Positions 1 through 9,778 of a stretch of 42,604 nucleotides of DNA are shown here, piece by piece. The stretch lies in assembly GCF_000988165.1 (NCBI RefSeq), contig NW_020169329.1:1-42604 (forward strand), given 5' to 3'. The translations under genes and the position numbers were made by a program. The notes under the pieces are model-generated. The model was not told the DNA's origin. It made no database searches and worked only from the letters and a program-made list of their open reading frames with translations. Origin of the DNA: Vairimorpha ceranae. Taxonomy: Eukaryota; Microsporidia; Nosematidae. How positions within the stretch are numbered: position 1 is the stretch's first letter; each line of letters starts with the position of its first letter.

Positions 1-341
1 ATTTCTAAAGAAATAATGATACAGTCTAATTTATTGACGCTAATAAAGAGTAAATTTAAATACATATTAATATTTTATATTATAATTTTTTTATTAATAT
101 AAATAATTTTCTTTATCCTTTGTTGTATGTTTAAATTAATATTAAAAATGAATTTCACTGTAGAGAAATCTTAGCAGGACTTAAATGTCTTCTTAAAGAT
201 AAAATAGAAAAATATAAGTTGTTATGTCCGAAAGATTGTTAGCCGAAAACATGGGTTTATTTATTATAAAAATTATTAAATACTAACGTGCCAAATCAAC
301 CGTACTTAATCTTACAATAAGATATTTTATATCCTCCCAAT
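1..341. other. Non-coding AT-rich stretch
   Basis: No open frame or RNA-like structure is seen. The last bases, TCCTCCCAATATG, resemble the C-run start element used by the genes of this window and lead into the decayed frame at 342. Confidence 0.5.
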
Positions 342-1161
342 ATGAGTATTTTTAAATTATACCTTATAATTCTATTATTGAATTACAAAACCCTTTGTCT
401 TCTGTATCAATTTTGTCTAAAGAATCTTATAAAAACGTATCTTTTGAACTTATGTCTAAATTTTACTAAAAATTTCTTTGTTTTTAATAAATACAAAAAT
501 ATTAATTTATATGAAGACATTGATAAACCTGAATTTAATCTATAATATTACAGTTTTGGAAACCGTAGATCAAAAATAATTTTATACAAACAAAAGTTAG
601 AAGCTTTAGTGCATTATTGAAATAATAAGTATTTTTTATGTTTTCCAAAATGTGAAATTTTAGATCTATGAACGTAAATGATTTTGTTTTTATTACAGCA
701 ATTATAATTGTGATTTAGATTTGATTAATGAAATAAAAAATATAACAGGATATATAAGAAAAGAAGTATTTTAAAGTTTAGGAAACAAGAATTTTCATGT
801 AGCTAGTTGGAAGTAATTACTGATAGTTATTATATTTTTAAAGAGGTACTATAATTTATTTTCGATGAAGAATTTGTACTCGTAACAAATTTGAACATTC
901 TCAAAGAATTAATTCTCGTATTATGTATTTTAAAGAAAAAATGACCTATTTTTTTCTAAAATTGATTTTTTATCACTTTCAAAAGGTATTAAATCTATTA
1001 TATTAAAAAGAGTAGATAATAGTGACTATAATCTTAGTGAGCTAATATTTTTTGCAAATAAAAATGAAAAAAAAAACACCAAAGAAATATATATTAAAAT
1101 CAATTATATCTATGGATGTTTAGATGCCATAAGTTTATTTTTAGCAAAGAGTGTGATATAG
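342..1161 (+). pseudogene. Decayed gene with hydrophobic N terminus
   Basis: An ATG at 342 follows a CCTCCCAAT element of the local start type and opens a 67-codon frame beginning MSIFKLYLIILLLNYK, which is hydrophobic like a signal or anchor segment. Further down the same strand are open blocks in other frames: 691-774 (ends GYIRKEVF) and 946-1161 (71 codons, including SKGIKSIILKRVDN and YIYGCLDAISLFLA). The blocks are separated by stops and frame changes, so I read this as one broken gene. I do not recognise the family. It could instead be two unrelated fragments. Confidence 0.4.
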
Positions 1162-2034
1162 GATGTAAATTTGAACTTTAAATAATATTATTATAAGTTG
1201 TATATATTTTTTCTATGTACTTTTGTCATTTATTACAATTCTATGGTCTACTTTTAGCAATTTTATCAATAAAACCAAATATCTCATATTTTTTGCAGAG
1301 GTCTAGTCGTATAAGCACAAGATATTCAATATCAAATTTTTTAGAGAACTTAAGTTTATTTATATGCAAATTGTAGACACTAAATTGACTGATATTTAGA
1401 TAATGTGAGTTACTAAAAAGGAAATATTTTTATGTTTTAGCTAATGTATCGGCGTGAGTTTAAAAGATGTCTTAAAAAAGACATTTTAACAATATTCTAG
1501 TTTTATTTTTAATTTTTTAGTATAAAAACCTATAAAAAAATTTTAATAAATGGCATTTATTGTTTCTAAAATCTAAGAATAATTTAGAATATCTTTATTA
1601 ACTCAATAAAATTTTAATAAAATATCTAGATTTCTATCATTTTGCAGCGCTTAGTAGTTAAAGCCACAATGTTTACTTTTTGTTTTATAATATAACGACA
1701 AGTGAAATTATATTATTATTTTTTTAGTTAGTTTCGATAGTCGTTATTTGTAAAAATGATAAAATCAACTTACAATTATAAATTCTGGATAAATTTTTTT
1801 AAATTTATGCTTTATTATACACATTTATTTGTTATTGAAATATGCAGTTTTATAAGGGAAATAATTCTTATAAAAGAATATACCACAATAAAAATTGCTA
1901 ACTTACCTAAAATAAAATCAGAAAAACAGATAAATAAGATAAAGTAGAGTTGTTTGTACATTTATCATCAAAACAATGTTTTATAAGTTTTATAAATAAA
2001 ACACAAATAAATTTTATCCCTTAAAATTTAATAC
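1162..2034. other. Non-coding stretch upstream of the CCCH gene
   Basis: AT-rich and broken in all frames except a 63-codon frame at 1756-1947. That frame lacks a start element and has biased Lys/Ile content, so I do not call it. The last 20 bases hold TATCCCTTAAAA, the likely start element of the next gene. Confidence 0.5.
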
Positions 2035-2472
2035 ATGTTAAATAATTCTTCTAATATGTTTAAAAAGTTAAATGTTCCAACAAAACAAGATAAAAATTAT
2101 TTATTAAAATATCGTTCATACTCTTCACGGTGTATTGAACAACTTAAAAATATAAAATTTAAGCAATCTAATGATACAATAACAGCAGCTATTAATATGG
2201 AAGATTCAAAGGAATCCACTGAGCTTATAGAAAATAAGCCTTTTAATTATAGAACACTTTTATGTAAATTTTTTTTGGTTAATGCATGTACAAGAGGTGA
2301 TAATTGCGCATATTCACATGATACAACACAGTTTCCGTGTAAGGCATTTTTCTTGCGACAAAATTGCAAAAGAAAAAATTGTATGTTTTCTCATAACTCT
2401 GATACACTTGATAAATTAGATGAACCCTTTGAGGAAACACAAGACGCTAAAATTGAATCTCCATTTTTTTAA
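2035..2472 (+). CDS. Small CCCH-type zinc-finger protein
   Basis: A 145-residue protein with two CCCH fingers in its second half. Finger 1 is C77, C85, C91, H95 (spacing C-x7-C-x5-C-x3-H) and finger 2 is C102, C111, C116, H120 (C-x8-C-x4-C-x3-H). Fingers of this kind bind single-stranded RNA in polyadenylation, decay and splicing factors, so an RNA-binding role in mRNA handling is likely. The paired fingers resemble those of CPSF30/Yth1-type proteins, but with two fingers only I cannot assign that identity. The N-terminal 70 residues and the acidic tail have no recognised domain. The start follows a TCCCTT element 14 bases upstream. It converges with the next gene, 66 bases between stops. Confidence 0.88.
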   Translation: MLNNSSNMFKKLNVPTKQDKNYLLKYRSYSSRCIEQLKNIKFKQSNDTITAAINMEDSKESTELIENKPFNYRTLLCKFFLVNACTRGDNCAYSHDTTQFPCKAFFLRQNCKRKNCMFSHNSDTLDKLDEPFEETQDAKIESPFF

Positions 2473-2538
2473 TTCTAATAAAAAATAATTATTTTATAAA
2501 AAAAATATTCTTATAGGTAAATTTAAAACTTTATTCTG

Positions 2539-5001
2539 TTACCTATTCTCTTTACTTTTTTTATCCAACTCTTCATAAAATTTAACTAATCTTCCAACAC
2601 GGTTCTTTCTTATATTTTGTAATGTTTGTGAATAATTTTCTTTGTCATTTTCGATAAATGTTATTGTAGACTGTGAAGAAGAGCTTGGTGAAAGTTCAAC
2701 AGTTTTCTCTATTTCTTCATTATTTCTTTGTTCACTTTGTTCCGATAAATGAATTTCAACTTCAACATAATTTGCACTTTCTTCGAAAAAAGTAGACCTA
2801 CTTTTTTTATTAGATTCTTCATTTTCCGTTAACACAGAAGCATTTTGTGATTCTGTAGTTGCTTCTGAATCCTTTTTTGGTGCACATACATACACCTTTT
2901 GTTCCGATTTTGTTGTGTTTTCAGGTGCTAACTCGCTCGAATTTTCATTGCTTTTTTCCTTGCTTGTTGTTGTAAAAACTGCTTTTTTAACGTCAGAAAG
3001 CGTAGATGGTTCGGTAGATTTTTGTTTTGAAAGAGTAGAACGACTCAATTTTTTTTTATCATAAATTACTGTGGACAAATTTGCTTCATTTTTATCTACA
3101 GCCGTAAGCTCTGGTTGAGAAGCCTGTTTATTTAATAAAGGTAAAATTTTTTGTATTTTTTCTCTTACAGTAGAAAAGGTATTATCGTTTTCATTATTTA
3201 AAGTATTTTGACTTATTAAAGCATCTGATGAACTAGATTTTTGATTTTTATCTTTAAACTTTTCACTCATTTCAGCATTAGATTCCAAATTAAGACTTTT
3301 TACATAATAATCGGATAATTCAGATATTTTAGATACCGTAGATTCGGTAGATGTCGGATGACTTTTTGAAAGATTTTCGACTATTACATTTTCTTGCAAC
3401 ATAATATCTTTTACATCTTCTTCAGTACCCGGTTCGCTTTTATTTAATGAAATTGAAGAGATAGACTCTTCTTTAACATTTTCTTTTTCCATTAGTTGTG
3501 TATTATGATCAATTAGTTCATTAACAACTAATTCATTCTCCTTTAAACCTAGGACATCAGCTAGTGTATCTGTTCCCATAGAACATACAGCCGTTCCTGC
3601 CAAATTATTAACCATTTGTTGTAGAACATCTTTTTCAGCTTGAACGATATCTTCTTTATTGCCCATCATTTCTAATTCCTGATTCATGTCATTTGTTTTA
3701 TCTTCAAATACATCTAGATTCGGTAACTGTGATTTATTAACCTTTTCTTCAACTAGATGCAATGACATTCTGTCTCCATTTAATACCGTATTAAGAGAAT
3801 CATTATCTATTTTTTCTGCGTGTTTATTATCAATAGACTTTTCACGACTCTCTATTTCACTACTTTCTGTCTTCTCACTGCTTGAACTATCAAATACTCC
3901 TTTTGTTAATAAACACTCTCCATTAGAGATTGAACTACAAGATGAAAATTTCTGTTCTTCTGAATCTTCATTTTGATTTTTCATAACACAATTACAGTCT
4001 TCACTTTGTATTCCATGTCCACAGTAACATATTACTAATGCATTGTTTTTTGCAGTGTTATAGTGAGATATTTCTAAAATAGTTGGCTGACTTTCTTTAA
4101 TTGGTTCGATGTTAGTATTTTTTATCTCATTTACAATTTTACGCAATTTTTCTTGATATGAAAGTTTTTTTTCTGCTGGAGTTTTAATTTTACTGTACAA
4201 CTGATTATTTAAATCGTCTTCAACATAATGATTAATTTCATATGAGTTTATTTTACCTTCATCGTTAACTATAAAAACATCGAAGGTGCCTGTTGTTTTT
4301 GTATTTTTCTTTGTATCTTTAATTAGTTCAGGAATATTATTTGTAAATACACAAGCAGCACCAAGTATTACTGATGGATCATTTTGCACAGATGAATCTA
4401 CAGTTTCGTTCGCTTTTGCAGTTTCAGATAAAGATAAGTGCTCATTTAAATTAATTACTGTACCTTCACTATCTACTGAATGATAGCCACAAAAGGTTTT
4501 GCTGCTGATTTCATTTAAAACAGATTTTAAATTGCCGTCCATTTTATTCTGTTCTTTATCGTTATTGCATACTAGCTCTACAGGATTATCACCATCAACA
4601 TTTTTAGCTTCATAAAAAGTCTTATTTTTTTCATCAATTTGGGTTTTTTTAGTTGCATCAGGAATAGCCGTCTTTTCTATCAAGCGACTAGATGATTTTA
4701 ATTCCGTGCTCATCCCCTTTTGTTCATTCTTAGTTTCCGTGCTCATCTCCTTTTGTTCATTCTTAGTTTCCATGCTCATCTCCTTTTGTTCATTCTTAGT
4801 TTCCGTGCTCATTTCTTTTTGTTCATTTTTAGTTTCCATGCTCATTTCTTTTTGTTCATTCTTAATTTCCATGCTCATTTCTTTTTGTTCATTCTTAGTT
4901 ACATTTTTTTCTGAACTTTCCATATATAAAACCAAAATATTGTTTTTATAATTTTTCCTTAAAAAAGAACCAATTAAAGACTTTGATTTGTTATTGGTCA
5001 T
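2539..5001 (-). CDS. Large acidic Ser/Glu-rich protein with 11-residue repeats
   Basis: An 820-residue, low-complexity protein rich in Glu, Lys, Ser, Asn and Thr, of no recognised family. Residues 36-101 are six consecutive copies of an 11-residue unit (KNEQKEMSMET and variants), encoded by a perfect 33-base period. Around residues 323-342 is a cysteine cluster, ICYCGHG then DCNCV, which could bind metal but matches no named finger. The last 30 residues turn basic (RKNRVGRLVKFYEELDKK). No signal peptide or membrane segment is evident. The start is uncertain: M1 lacks the C-run element, which instead lies 70 bases upstream beside another ATG, and M27 is a second candidate. The protein is probably largely disordered; surface, scaffold or nuclear roles are all open. 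Confidence 0.75.
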   Translation of the reverse strand: MTNNKSKSLIGSFLRKNYKNNILVLYMESSEKNVTKNEQKEMSMEIKNEQKEMSMETKNEQKEMSTETKNEQKEMSMETKNEQKEMSTETKNEQKGMSTELKSSSRLIEKTAIPDATKKTQIDEKNKTFYEAKNVDGDNPVELVCNNDKEQNKMDGNLKSVLNEISSKTFCGYHSVDSEGTVINLNEHLSLSETAKANETVDSSVQNDPSVILGAACVFTNNIPELIKDTKKNTKTTGTFDVFIVNDEGKINSYEINHYVEDDLNNQLYSKIKTPAEKKLSYQEKLRKIVNEIKNTNIEPIKESQPTILEISHYNTAKNNALVICYCGHGIQSEDCNCVMKNQNEDSEEQKFSSCSSISNGECLLTKGVFDSSSSEKTESSEIESREKSIDNKHAEKIDNDSLNTVLNGDRMSLHLVEEKVNKSQLPNLDVFEDKTNDMNQELEMMGNKEDIVQAEKDVLQQMVNNLAGTAVCSMGTDTLADVLGLKENELVVNELIDHNTQLMEKENVKEESISSISLNKSEPGTEEDVKDIMLQENVIVENLSKSHPTSTESTVSKISELSDYYVKSLNLESNAEMSEKFKDKNQKSSSSDALISQNTLNNENDNTFSTVREKIQKILPLLNKQASQPELTAVDKNEANLSTVIYDKKKLSRSTLSKQKSTEPSTLSDVKKAVFTTTSKEKSNENSSELAPENTTKSEQKVYVCAPKKDSEATTESQNASVLTENEESNKKSRSTFFEESANYVEVEIHLSEQSEQRNNEEIEKTVELSPSSSSQSTITFIENDKENYSQTLQNIRKNRVGRLVKFYEELDKKSKENR
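4699..4896 (-). repeat. 33-bp tandem repeat, six copies
   Basis: Six head-to-tail units of exactly 33 bases inside the 820-residue gene, coding for KNEQKEMSMET-type units. Copies differ by Met/Thr at unit position 9 and by a few silent changes, so they were amplified fairly recently yet remain in frame. Confidence 0.95.
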
Positions 5002-5053
5002 AAAATTTTCTCCTGCAAAAAGTTTTAATTTTTAACCGTAAACTGTAAAAATT

Positions 5054-5084
5054 CTATGCCGATGGTAACATAAGAGGGGTAAAT
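5054..5084 (-). promoter_or_regulatory. C-run start element with five-codon upstream ORF
   Basis: Read on the minus strand this is TATTTACCCCTCTTATG, an excellent match to the element that sits beside most starts here. The ATG at 5071 opens only MLPSA and a stop (5054-5071), one base out of frame with the 820-residue gene that starts 70 bases further on. It may be the transcription start region, giving a leader with an upstream ORF, or a former start now frameshifted. Confidence 0.5.
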
Positions 5085-5690
5085 ATTAAAAAGTTTAATT
5101 TTTGATTTTCAAAAGAAAAATAAAAAAGCTGCTTTTTTATTTATAAATGGTAAGTTGTTAATGTGTGTAGCATCATTTGGTTTTTTATCTAAAATTTTTC
5201 TAATGTTTGAATTGAAAGCAGAAATTAATTTTGTAAAACAAATTTGAATATTAGTTATAATGCTAATTTCATTCGATATCGTTTAAAACTTTAAATTACG
5301 TAACTTGATGTAAAGAATACGCAGCATAACATTGTTTAAAACAAAATTTTTTAATTAAAAAACAGAAATGTCTTAAAAGGGTTTAAAAAAATTTCTATCT
5401 ATTTATAATATGTTAATTTATACATTTAAACTTTAAATATTGGTTTATCTTACTTAACTAAAATATAAAAATTGATTTATTAAGTTTTTTAAGATTAACA
5501 TATCACAAGCTATTTTTTTAATAAACATATTATGCTTGTTTAGATAACTTTATATGAATAAATTATAGTACAGCACAAATCCGCCTTAAATAATAATTTG
5601 TTTGCAATTTTTTGCTTTTTTTGTTTAAAAACAAGGATGTCTATCTATAAATATATAATTTTTAGTTAAACCTATTATTTTTTTACCCTT
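5085..5690. other. Intergenic region between divergent genes
   Basis: About 600 bases of AT-rich DNA between the divergent 820-residue gene and the oxidoreductase gene. No coding signal is seen. The right end carries TTTTACCCTT directly abutting the ATG at 5691. Confidence 0.5.
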
Positions 5691-6812
5691 ATGGATAAAG
5701 AGTTTGAGATATTACTGTATGGTGCAAGTAGCTTTACTGCAGACTTTATTATTCCCTATTTTGAGAACCTTTCAGTAAATGTTGGCTTAGCTGCTCGAAA
5801 TATTCAAAATATCCGTGAGACTAATTTACCAAAAATACAATGTACACTTGTAGAGGCAGCATTAAAAACACAAATCTTAATAAACTGTGTGGGGCCTTAT
5901 CATCTCACTGGTGAAGAATGCATTAAATCATGTTTAAACAATAATACACATTATATTGACATTTGTGGAGAAGTAAATTTCATTAGATACATTTACGATA
6001 AGTACAATAACGAAGCAGCGCGAAAAAAATTGTTTATAATACAAGCATGTGGTTTTAATTCCTTAATTGCAGACATGGGAACAGATTTATTGAGGCAGTG
6101 TTATGACAGAGATGTTGAAATTAAAAGTATTTTAGAAGTTAAAAATTGCACTATAAATTTTGGTAGCTGGCAGAGTTTATTGGATTCATTGGAAACATTT
6201 AATAATAGTAAAAAAATCAAAGATAAGTATATTAAAAGTAAAAAAACTCCTGAATACATGTATGATACTAGTTTAAAGTCGTACATTGTAAAATTCCAAA
6301 GTTCAGATTATTACATAGTTTCATTGACACAGAAACTCTTAAAAAGTTGTAATATGCTTACCTGTAACTATATAGCCTATGTTAAAGTAGATAATATTTT
6401 TTTATATTTTTTATATCTATTTTTAATAACTACTTTTTGTAAATTTAAATTAGGCAAAAAATTGCTATTGCGCTTTTATAAATTTTTTAGTAAAAATTTT
6501 GTCGAAAAATCTCTTCCTATCGATAAAATAAAAAAAGGTTCTTTTAAAATTACTTTTGAGAGTGTAGGAATGAAGAATGTTGAATATATAAGCAAAAATC
6601 TTGTAATTAGTGGACCAGACCCCTATACCACTACTGGTATATGTGTTAGTCAATCAGCATTAGTTTTAAAAGAAATGATTTTTAAAAGGAATATGGGAGA
6701 TAATGTGTGTAATTTTCCCGGTGGTGTATTAACACCCGGATTTGTATTTAGAAATACAAAGCTACCAGAAAATATTGAATCGTTAGGTATTTCAATAAAT
6801 CTATTGCAATAA
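5691..6812 (+). CDS. Saccharopine dehydrogenase-like oxidoreductase (SCCPDH family)
   Basis: A 373-residue protein. The N terminus has a Rossmann-type dinucleotide site, YGASSFTADFI (residues 9-19), in the place of the family GATGFTG. This is followed by the SCCPDH hallmark NCVGPYHLTGEE and then YIDICGEVNFI. The C-terminal part retains GPDPYTTTG and a GGVLTPGFVF stretch typical of the family, whose human member is about 429 residues. A hydrophobic segment near residues 238-256 (FLYFLYLFLITTF) suggests membrane or lipid-droplet association, as described for SCCPDH. The fold is that of saccharopine reductase, but SCCPDH proteins have no firmly established substrate. The start is set by TTTTACCCTT directly before the ATG. 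It converges with the next gene, 45 bases apart. Confidence 0.88.
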   Translation: MDKEFEILLYGASSFTADFIIPYFENLSVNVGLAARNIQNIRETNLPKIQCTLVEAALKTQILINCVGPYHLTGEECIKSCLNNNTHYIDICGEVNFIRYIYDKYNNEAARKKLFIIQACGFNSLIADMGTDLLRQCYDRDVEIKSILEVKNCTINFGSWQSLLDSLETFNNSKKIKDKYIKSKKTPEYMYDTSLKSYIVKFQSSDYYIVSLTQKLLKSCNMLTCNYIAYVKVDNIFLYFLYLFLITTFCKFKLGKKLLLRFYKFFSKNFVEKSLPIDKIKKGSFKITFESVGMKNVEYISKNLVISGPDPYTTTGICVSQSALVLKEMIFKRNMGDNVCNFPGGVLTPGFVFRNTKLPENIESLGISINLLQ

Positions 6813-6857
6813 TTTTTTAAAAAAATACTTAAATCACAAAAAAATATTTATTAATTT

Positions 6858-7991
6858 TTATAATTGATCTGTAAAAATATTAAAAAGCTTATTTTTGGTT
6901 GTTTCTTGGCCATCACAAAGATAGTTAAGATATAATTCTAAAATTCGTCTATCATGTACAATTACATGTCTTATTTGATATTCATCCATGTTTTCAAAAA
7001 TATAAATAATTTTTTTTATTTCTTTTTCCTGATGAGCATCTAAAGTTTTATATAATTCATCGTCAATACCATTTTCACGTATAAAATGTTCTATAAGAAT
7101 AGACCTATAATAAAAAGCATTATCAATTTTTTGTCTGAAATTATTATTTCTCATTTCTAAACAACTTATTAAGTATTCAATAATTTGTTTCTTTTTATCC
7201 ATAAATGATCTATTCACTATAGTTTCATGCAGAATATCTAAGGGCTCTAAAAATGCAGAAATAGATTTCTTTACTATTTCTTTTTTTTTATAAATAGTAA
7301 GTCTTCTACACAGAGGTAAAAGAAGAGCAGGACTAAAAATGGCACCGCCCAGATTTATAAATATCTTAGCTTCTTGTATCTGCTCTTTTGACAAAATAAC
7401 ATTTTCTCTATAAAATTCGAACCTTTCTTTCGAAAGGTTTACTGCTAGTCCATCTTCCCCATCTCGTGACTTATATAAAGCTTTTATCATGTGTAAGTAT
7501 GCCTTGTTTTTTTTGTCTTCCATTAGAACAAGTTTGTTTTGTGCACGTTTTTCTAATTCAAGAATTTTATCTCTTGTTAAAGAAAGAGCTATTTGAGATT
7601 TATCGAGATCAAAGATTTTATTTCTCATTTCTATAAGTTTTCTTACTGTTATATTTTCTATATCTATTTTTGTAGAAAAAATATTAAAAAATTTCCACAC
7701 ACCTGGTCTTAATAATAAAATTTTTTTTGCAGTAAAAATTGTATTTTGAATAAAAGAATCCAACTCTTTTTCTTTTATAATTCCTGTAGAAACTAAAAAA
7801 ATTACACTGTCTATTGAAATAAATCCTTCATATAAGATTTCTCTACTCAGATTTTTTATTGTGGGGATATTAATATCATCAACCGTGTATAAAGAAATAT
7901 TTTGTTTTATTTTTGTATTTTCTAACAGTCTGCTAGTCTTATTTGACTTAAAATCCATAAGTGTTGTTATAAGAAAGTACAAGATGTGCAT
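6858..7991 (-). CDS. Unrecognised helical protein, 377 residues
   Basis: A long intact frame encoding a Lys/Glu/Ile-rich, probably mostly alpha-helical soluble protein. I see no signal peptide, convincing membrane helix, nucleotide-binding motif or metal site. A short, slightly hydrophobic patch (FINLGGAIFSPALLLPLCRR) lies near residues 210-230. Two starts are possible: M1 (7991) and M12 (7958). Neither has the C-run element, although G-rich sequence (minus-strand CAGGGTGGGGGCAG) lies about 50-60 bases upstream at 8040-8053. The length and protein-like composition make it a genuine gene; the family is unknown to me. Confidence 0.82.
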   Translation of the reverse strand: MHILYFLITTLMDFKSNKTSRLLENTKIKQNISLYTVDDINIPTIKNLSREILYEGFISIDSVIFLVSTGIIKEKELDSFIQNTIFTAKKILLLRPGVWKFFNIFSTKIDIENITVRKLIEMRNKIFDLDKSQIALSLTRDKILELEKRAQNKLVLMEDKKNKAYLHMIKALYKSRDGEDGLAVNLSKERFEFYRENVILSKEQIQEAKIFINLGGAIFSPALLLPLCRRLTIYKKKEIVKKSISAFLEPLDILHETIVNRSFMDKKKQIIEYLISCLEMRNNNFRQKIDNAFYYRSILIEHFIRENGIDDELYKTLDAHQEKEIKKIIYIFENMDEYQIRHVIVHDRRILELYLNYLCDGQETTKNKLFNIFTDQL

Positions 7992-8500
7992 TGTTGTTTT
8001 GTTTATAAAATTTATAAAACAAACAAAGTTTTACAAGACTGCCCCCACCCTGATAAAAATTCTTAATTTCTTTATTGATCTGCAATTTACAGTAAACTAG
8101 TTTCTAAAAATTACTTTACTTTGAAATGCAAGAAATTGAATGCATTTATCGACTAGTTCTTTAAACTTAAGAACTTGTATAATTACAAAGTAGCAAATAT
8201 AAACTAAGTAGCACAAAATATAATGGTTAAAAGTTTAATATTAAAGACGTTATTTAATAGCAATAAATATTATTTGTGTTTATTATACAAAATAGATAAA
8301 AATAATATTAATATAACTTTCTAAAGATTGATAAAATTTTATGTTGAAAAGATTATACCAGTTATTATTACTTAAACAAGATTTACTTATATATTATTGG
8401 CATTTTTAAAATGCCTATAGAATAAATTTAATGGCTTATAATAAATAAAACACCGTTTTTAAAAATAATTTCTACGGCTATATTTTTTTTACCCCTATTT
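7992..8500. other. Intergenic region between divergent genes
   Basis: About 500 bases, AT-rich apart from CTGCCCCCACCCTG at 8040-8053, an isolated C-rich block on the plus strand that may be the promoter element of the minus-strand gene. The right end carries TTTACCCCTATTT just before the uS14 start. Confidence 0.5.
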
Positions 8501-8707
8501 ATGAAACTTGCAGATATTTTAGATGTACCAATAAAAAAAAATGAACCAAAAGGACCTTTTTCTCATAAATTAGCTACTAATGAACAGGCTAAAAAATGTC
8601 GTGCATGTAGTGGATTTAGAGGGATTATTTTCAAATATGATATGACAATATGTAGAAGATGTTTTAGAGAATATGCTACTGATATAGGATTTAATGTCTA
8701 CGATTAA
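8501..8707 (+). CDS. RPS29: 40S ribosomal protein uS14 (S29)
   Basis: A 68-residue small-subunit protein. It carries the zinc-binding pairs C33-x2-C36 and C51-x2-C54 (CRAC and CRRC), followed by the family signature [11 protein letters not shown] near the C terminus. It sits in the head of the 40S subunit near the decoding region. Usual eukaryotic S29 is about 56 residues; the extra dozen are at the N terminus ([14 protein letters not shown]), supported as real because an ACCCCT element lies immediately before this ATG. It stands alone, transcribed away from the 377-residue gene. Confidence 0.96.
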   Translation: MKLADILDVPIKKNEPKGPFSHKLATNEQAKKCRACSGFRGIIFKYDMTICRRCFREYATDIGFNVYD

Positions 8708-8863
8708 ATAATTTAACTTTTTGTTTTTTTCTAGTGTCTAATTAGCAACATATAGTGTCTAATCCTCTTGTATATTAAGCTACATTAGATTTATTATTTA
8801 AAAGCTTTACGTTTTATATTATTGTATTAAAATGGTAAAAAGATAAAATAATAAATATTTTAT

Positions 8864-9541
8864 TTAAGCTAAACTGACAATACTAGTTCTTCGCACAGGC
8901 CTTTTTTTCTTATCAGGACTATAAGTTAAAGGTACATCTTTTATATTTTTAAATTTCGCTTTATTTTTTTTTATAATCTTGTTGTTAAATTTGATTTGAG
9001 GTCTAAGTGCATTACAAAACACTATAATGAAAGCAATTAAATCTGTGATTTCAAAATATTTAAATACGCATATAATAGCGATATTTATACTTAATTGTTT
9101 TACATCTTCAATATCATAATCTATATTCTTGTTAGTTAATATCTTTAAAAATAATTTAGAAAATACATCTGAAATAACCAAATAGGCTATAATACTTGTT
9201 AAATCTTGCTTATTGTTTTTTAGTCCTACGTAAAATAATGATGTACCAATCATTGGAAAAATTTTTACGAATTTTTTTATGTATGCAGACTTGCACACAA
9301 TGGGAAACACCAGCAAGGACATAAAAAAAATGATAAGTAAATCTGTAGAAAAAACGAATTGTTTGTAAATCAAATTACCGATTAGTGGACCACCAAAAGA
9401 TCCTATTACAGCAGGTACTAAAAGTTTTTCGATTTTTGGTTCAATACCTTGTAGTTGTAAATTAAATAGTGTATTGAGTACATTTCCAAGTGTAATTATA
9501 GGCAGCAATAGTCTCACGTCCATGTCTAAAAAAGACTGCAT
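8864..9541 (-). CDS. Multi-pass membrane protein, possibly TRIC-like
   Basis: A 225-residue protein with about six hydrophobic segments in the first 175 residues and a basic cytosol-type tail (KKNKAKFKNIK, then KKKRPVRR). The stretch SFGGPLIGNLIY followed by a helix, a Tyr/Ile-rich segment and KIFPMIGTSLFYVGLKNNK loosely follows the order of conserved parts in TRIC monovalent-cation channels of the endoplasmic reticulum (glycine-rich kinked helix, then LPV..L..G.K). This is a resemblance by eye, not a firm match; an unrelated microsporidian membrane protein is possible. No C-run element precedes the start; the upstream 30 bases are purely AT-rich. Confidence 0.8.
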   Translation of the reverse strand: MQSFLDMDVRLLLPIITLGNVLNTLFNLQLQGIEPKIEKLLVPAVIGSFGGPLIGNLIYKQFVFSTDLLIIFFMSLLVFPIVCKSAYIKKFVKIFPMIGTSLFYVGLKNNKQDLTSIIAYLVISDVFSKLFLKILTNKNIDYDIEDVKQLSINIAIICVFKYFEITDLIAFIIVFCNALRPQIKFNNKIIKKNKAKFKNIKDVPLTYSPDKKKRPVRRTSIVSLA

Positions 9542-9778
9542 TATTATTTGTATAAATCAAATTTTTTAATAATAGTTAAAATTTATAAGGAGAAATTTTT
9601 TATTGGTTCTTGTATCTTATTGATATATTTGACAGGTAAAGTAACAACCTATAGAATGTGTTAAGTTATTCATAAAATTGTAAAACAATTATTTAAACAT
9701 TTGTAAATTCTTTGTAATTTAATTAAAAATCTATAAACGATGTATGCTACAAACACAACTAATACTAAATATTTTTAT

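Noticed and set aside
1756..1947. 63-codon plus-strand open frame.
   Set aside because: No start element, biased low-complexity composition, and no similarity that I recognise; such frames are expected by chance in this much DNA.
4706..4951. Two plus-strand frames of repeated Phe/Ser/Leu units.
   Set aside because: They are antisense shadows of the 33-base repeat in the 820-residue gene.
5054..5071. An intron joining the upstream ATG at 5071 to the 820-residue frame.
   Set aside because: The first frame stops after five codons and no GT donor before that stop gives an in-frame junction with the TTTTTGCAG acceptor-like sequence.
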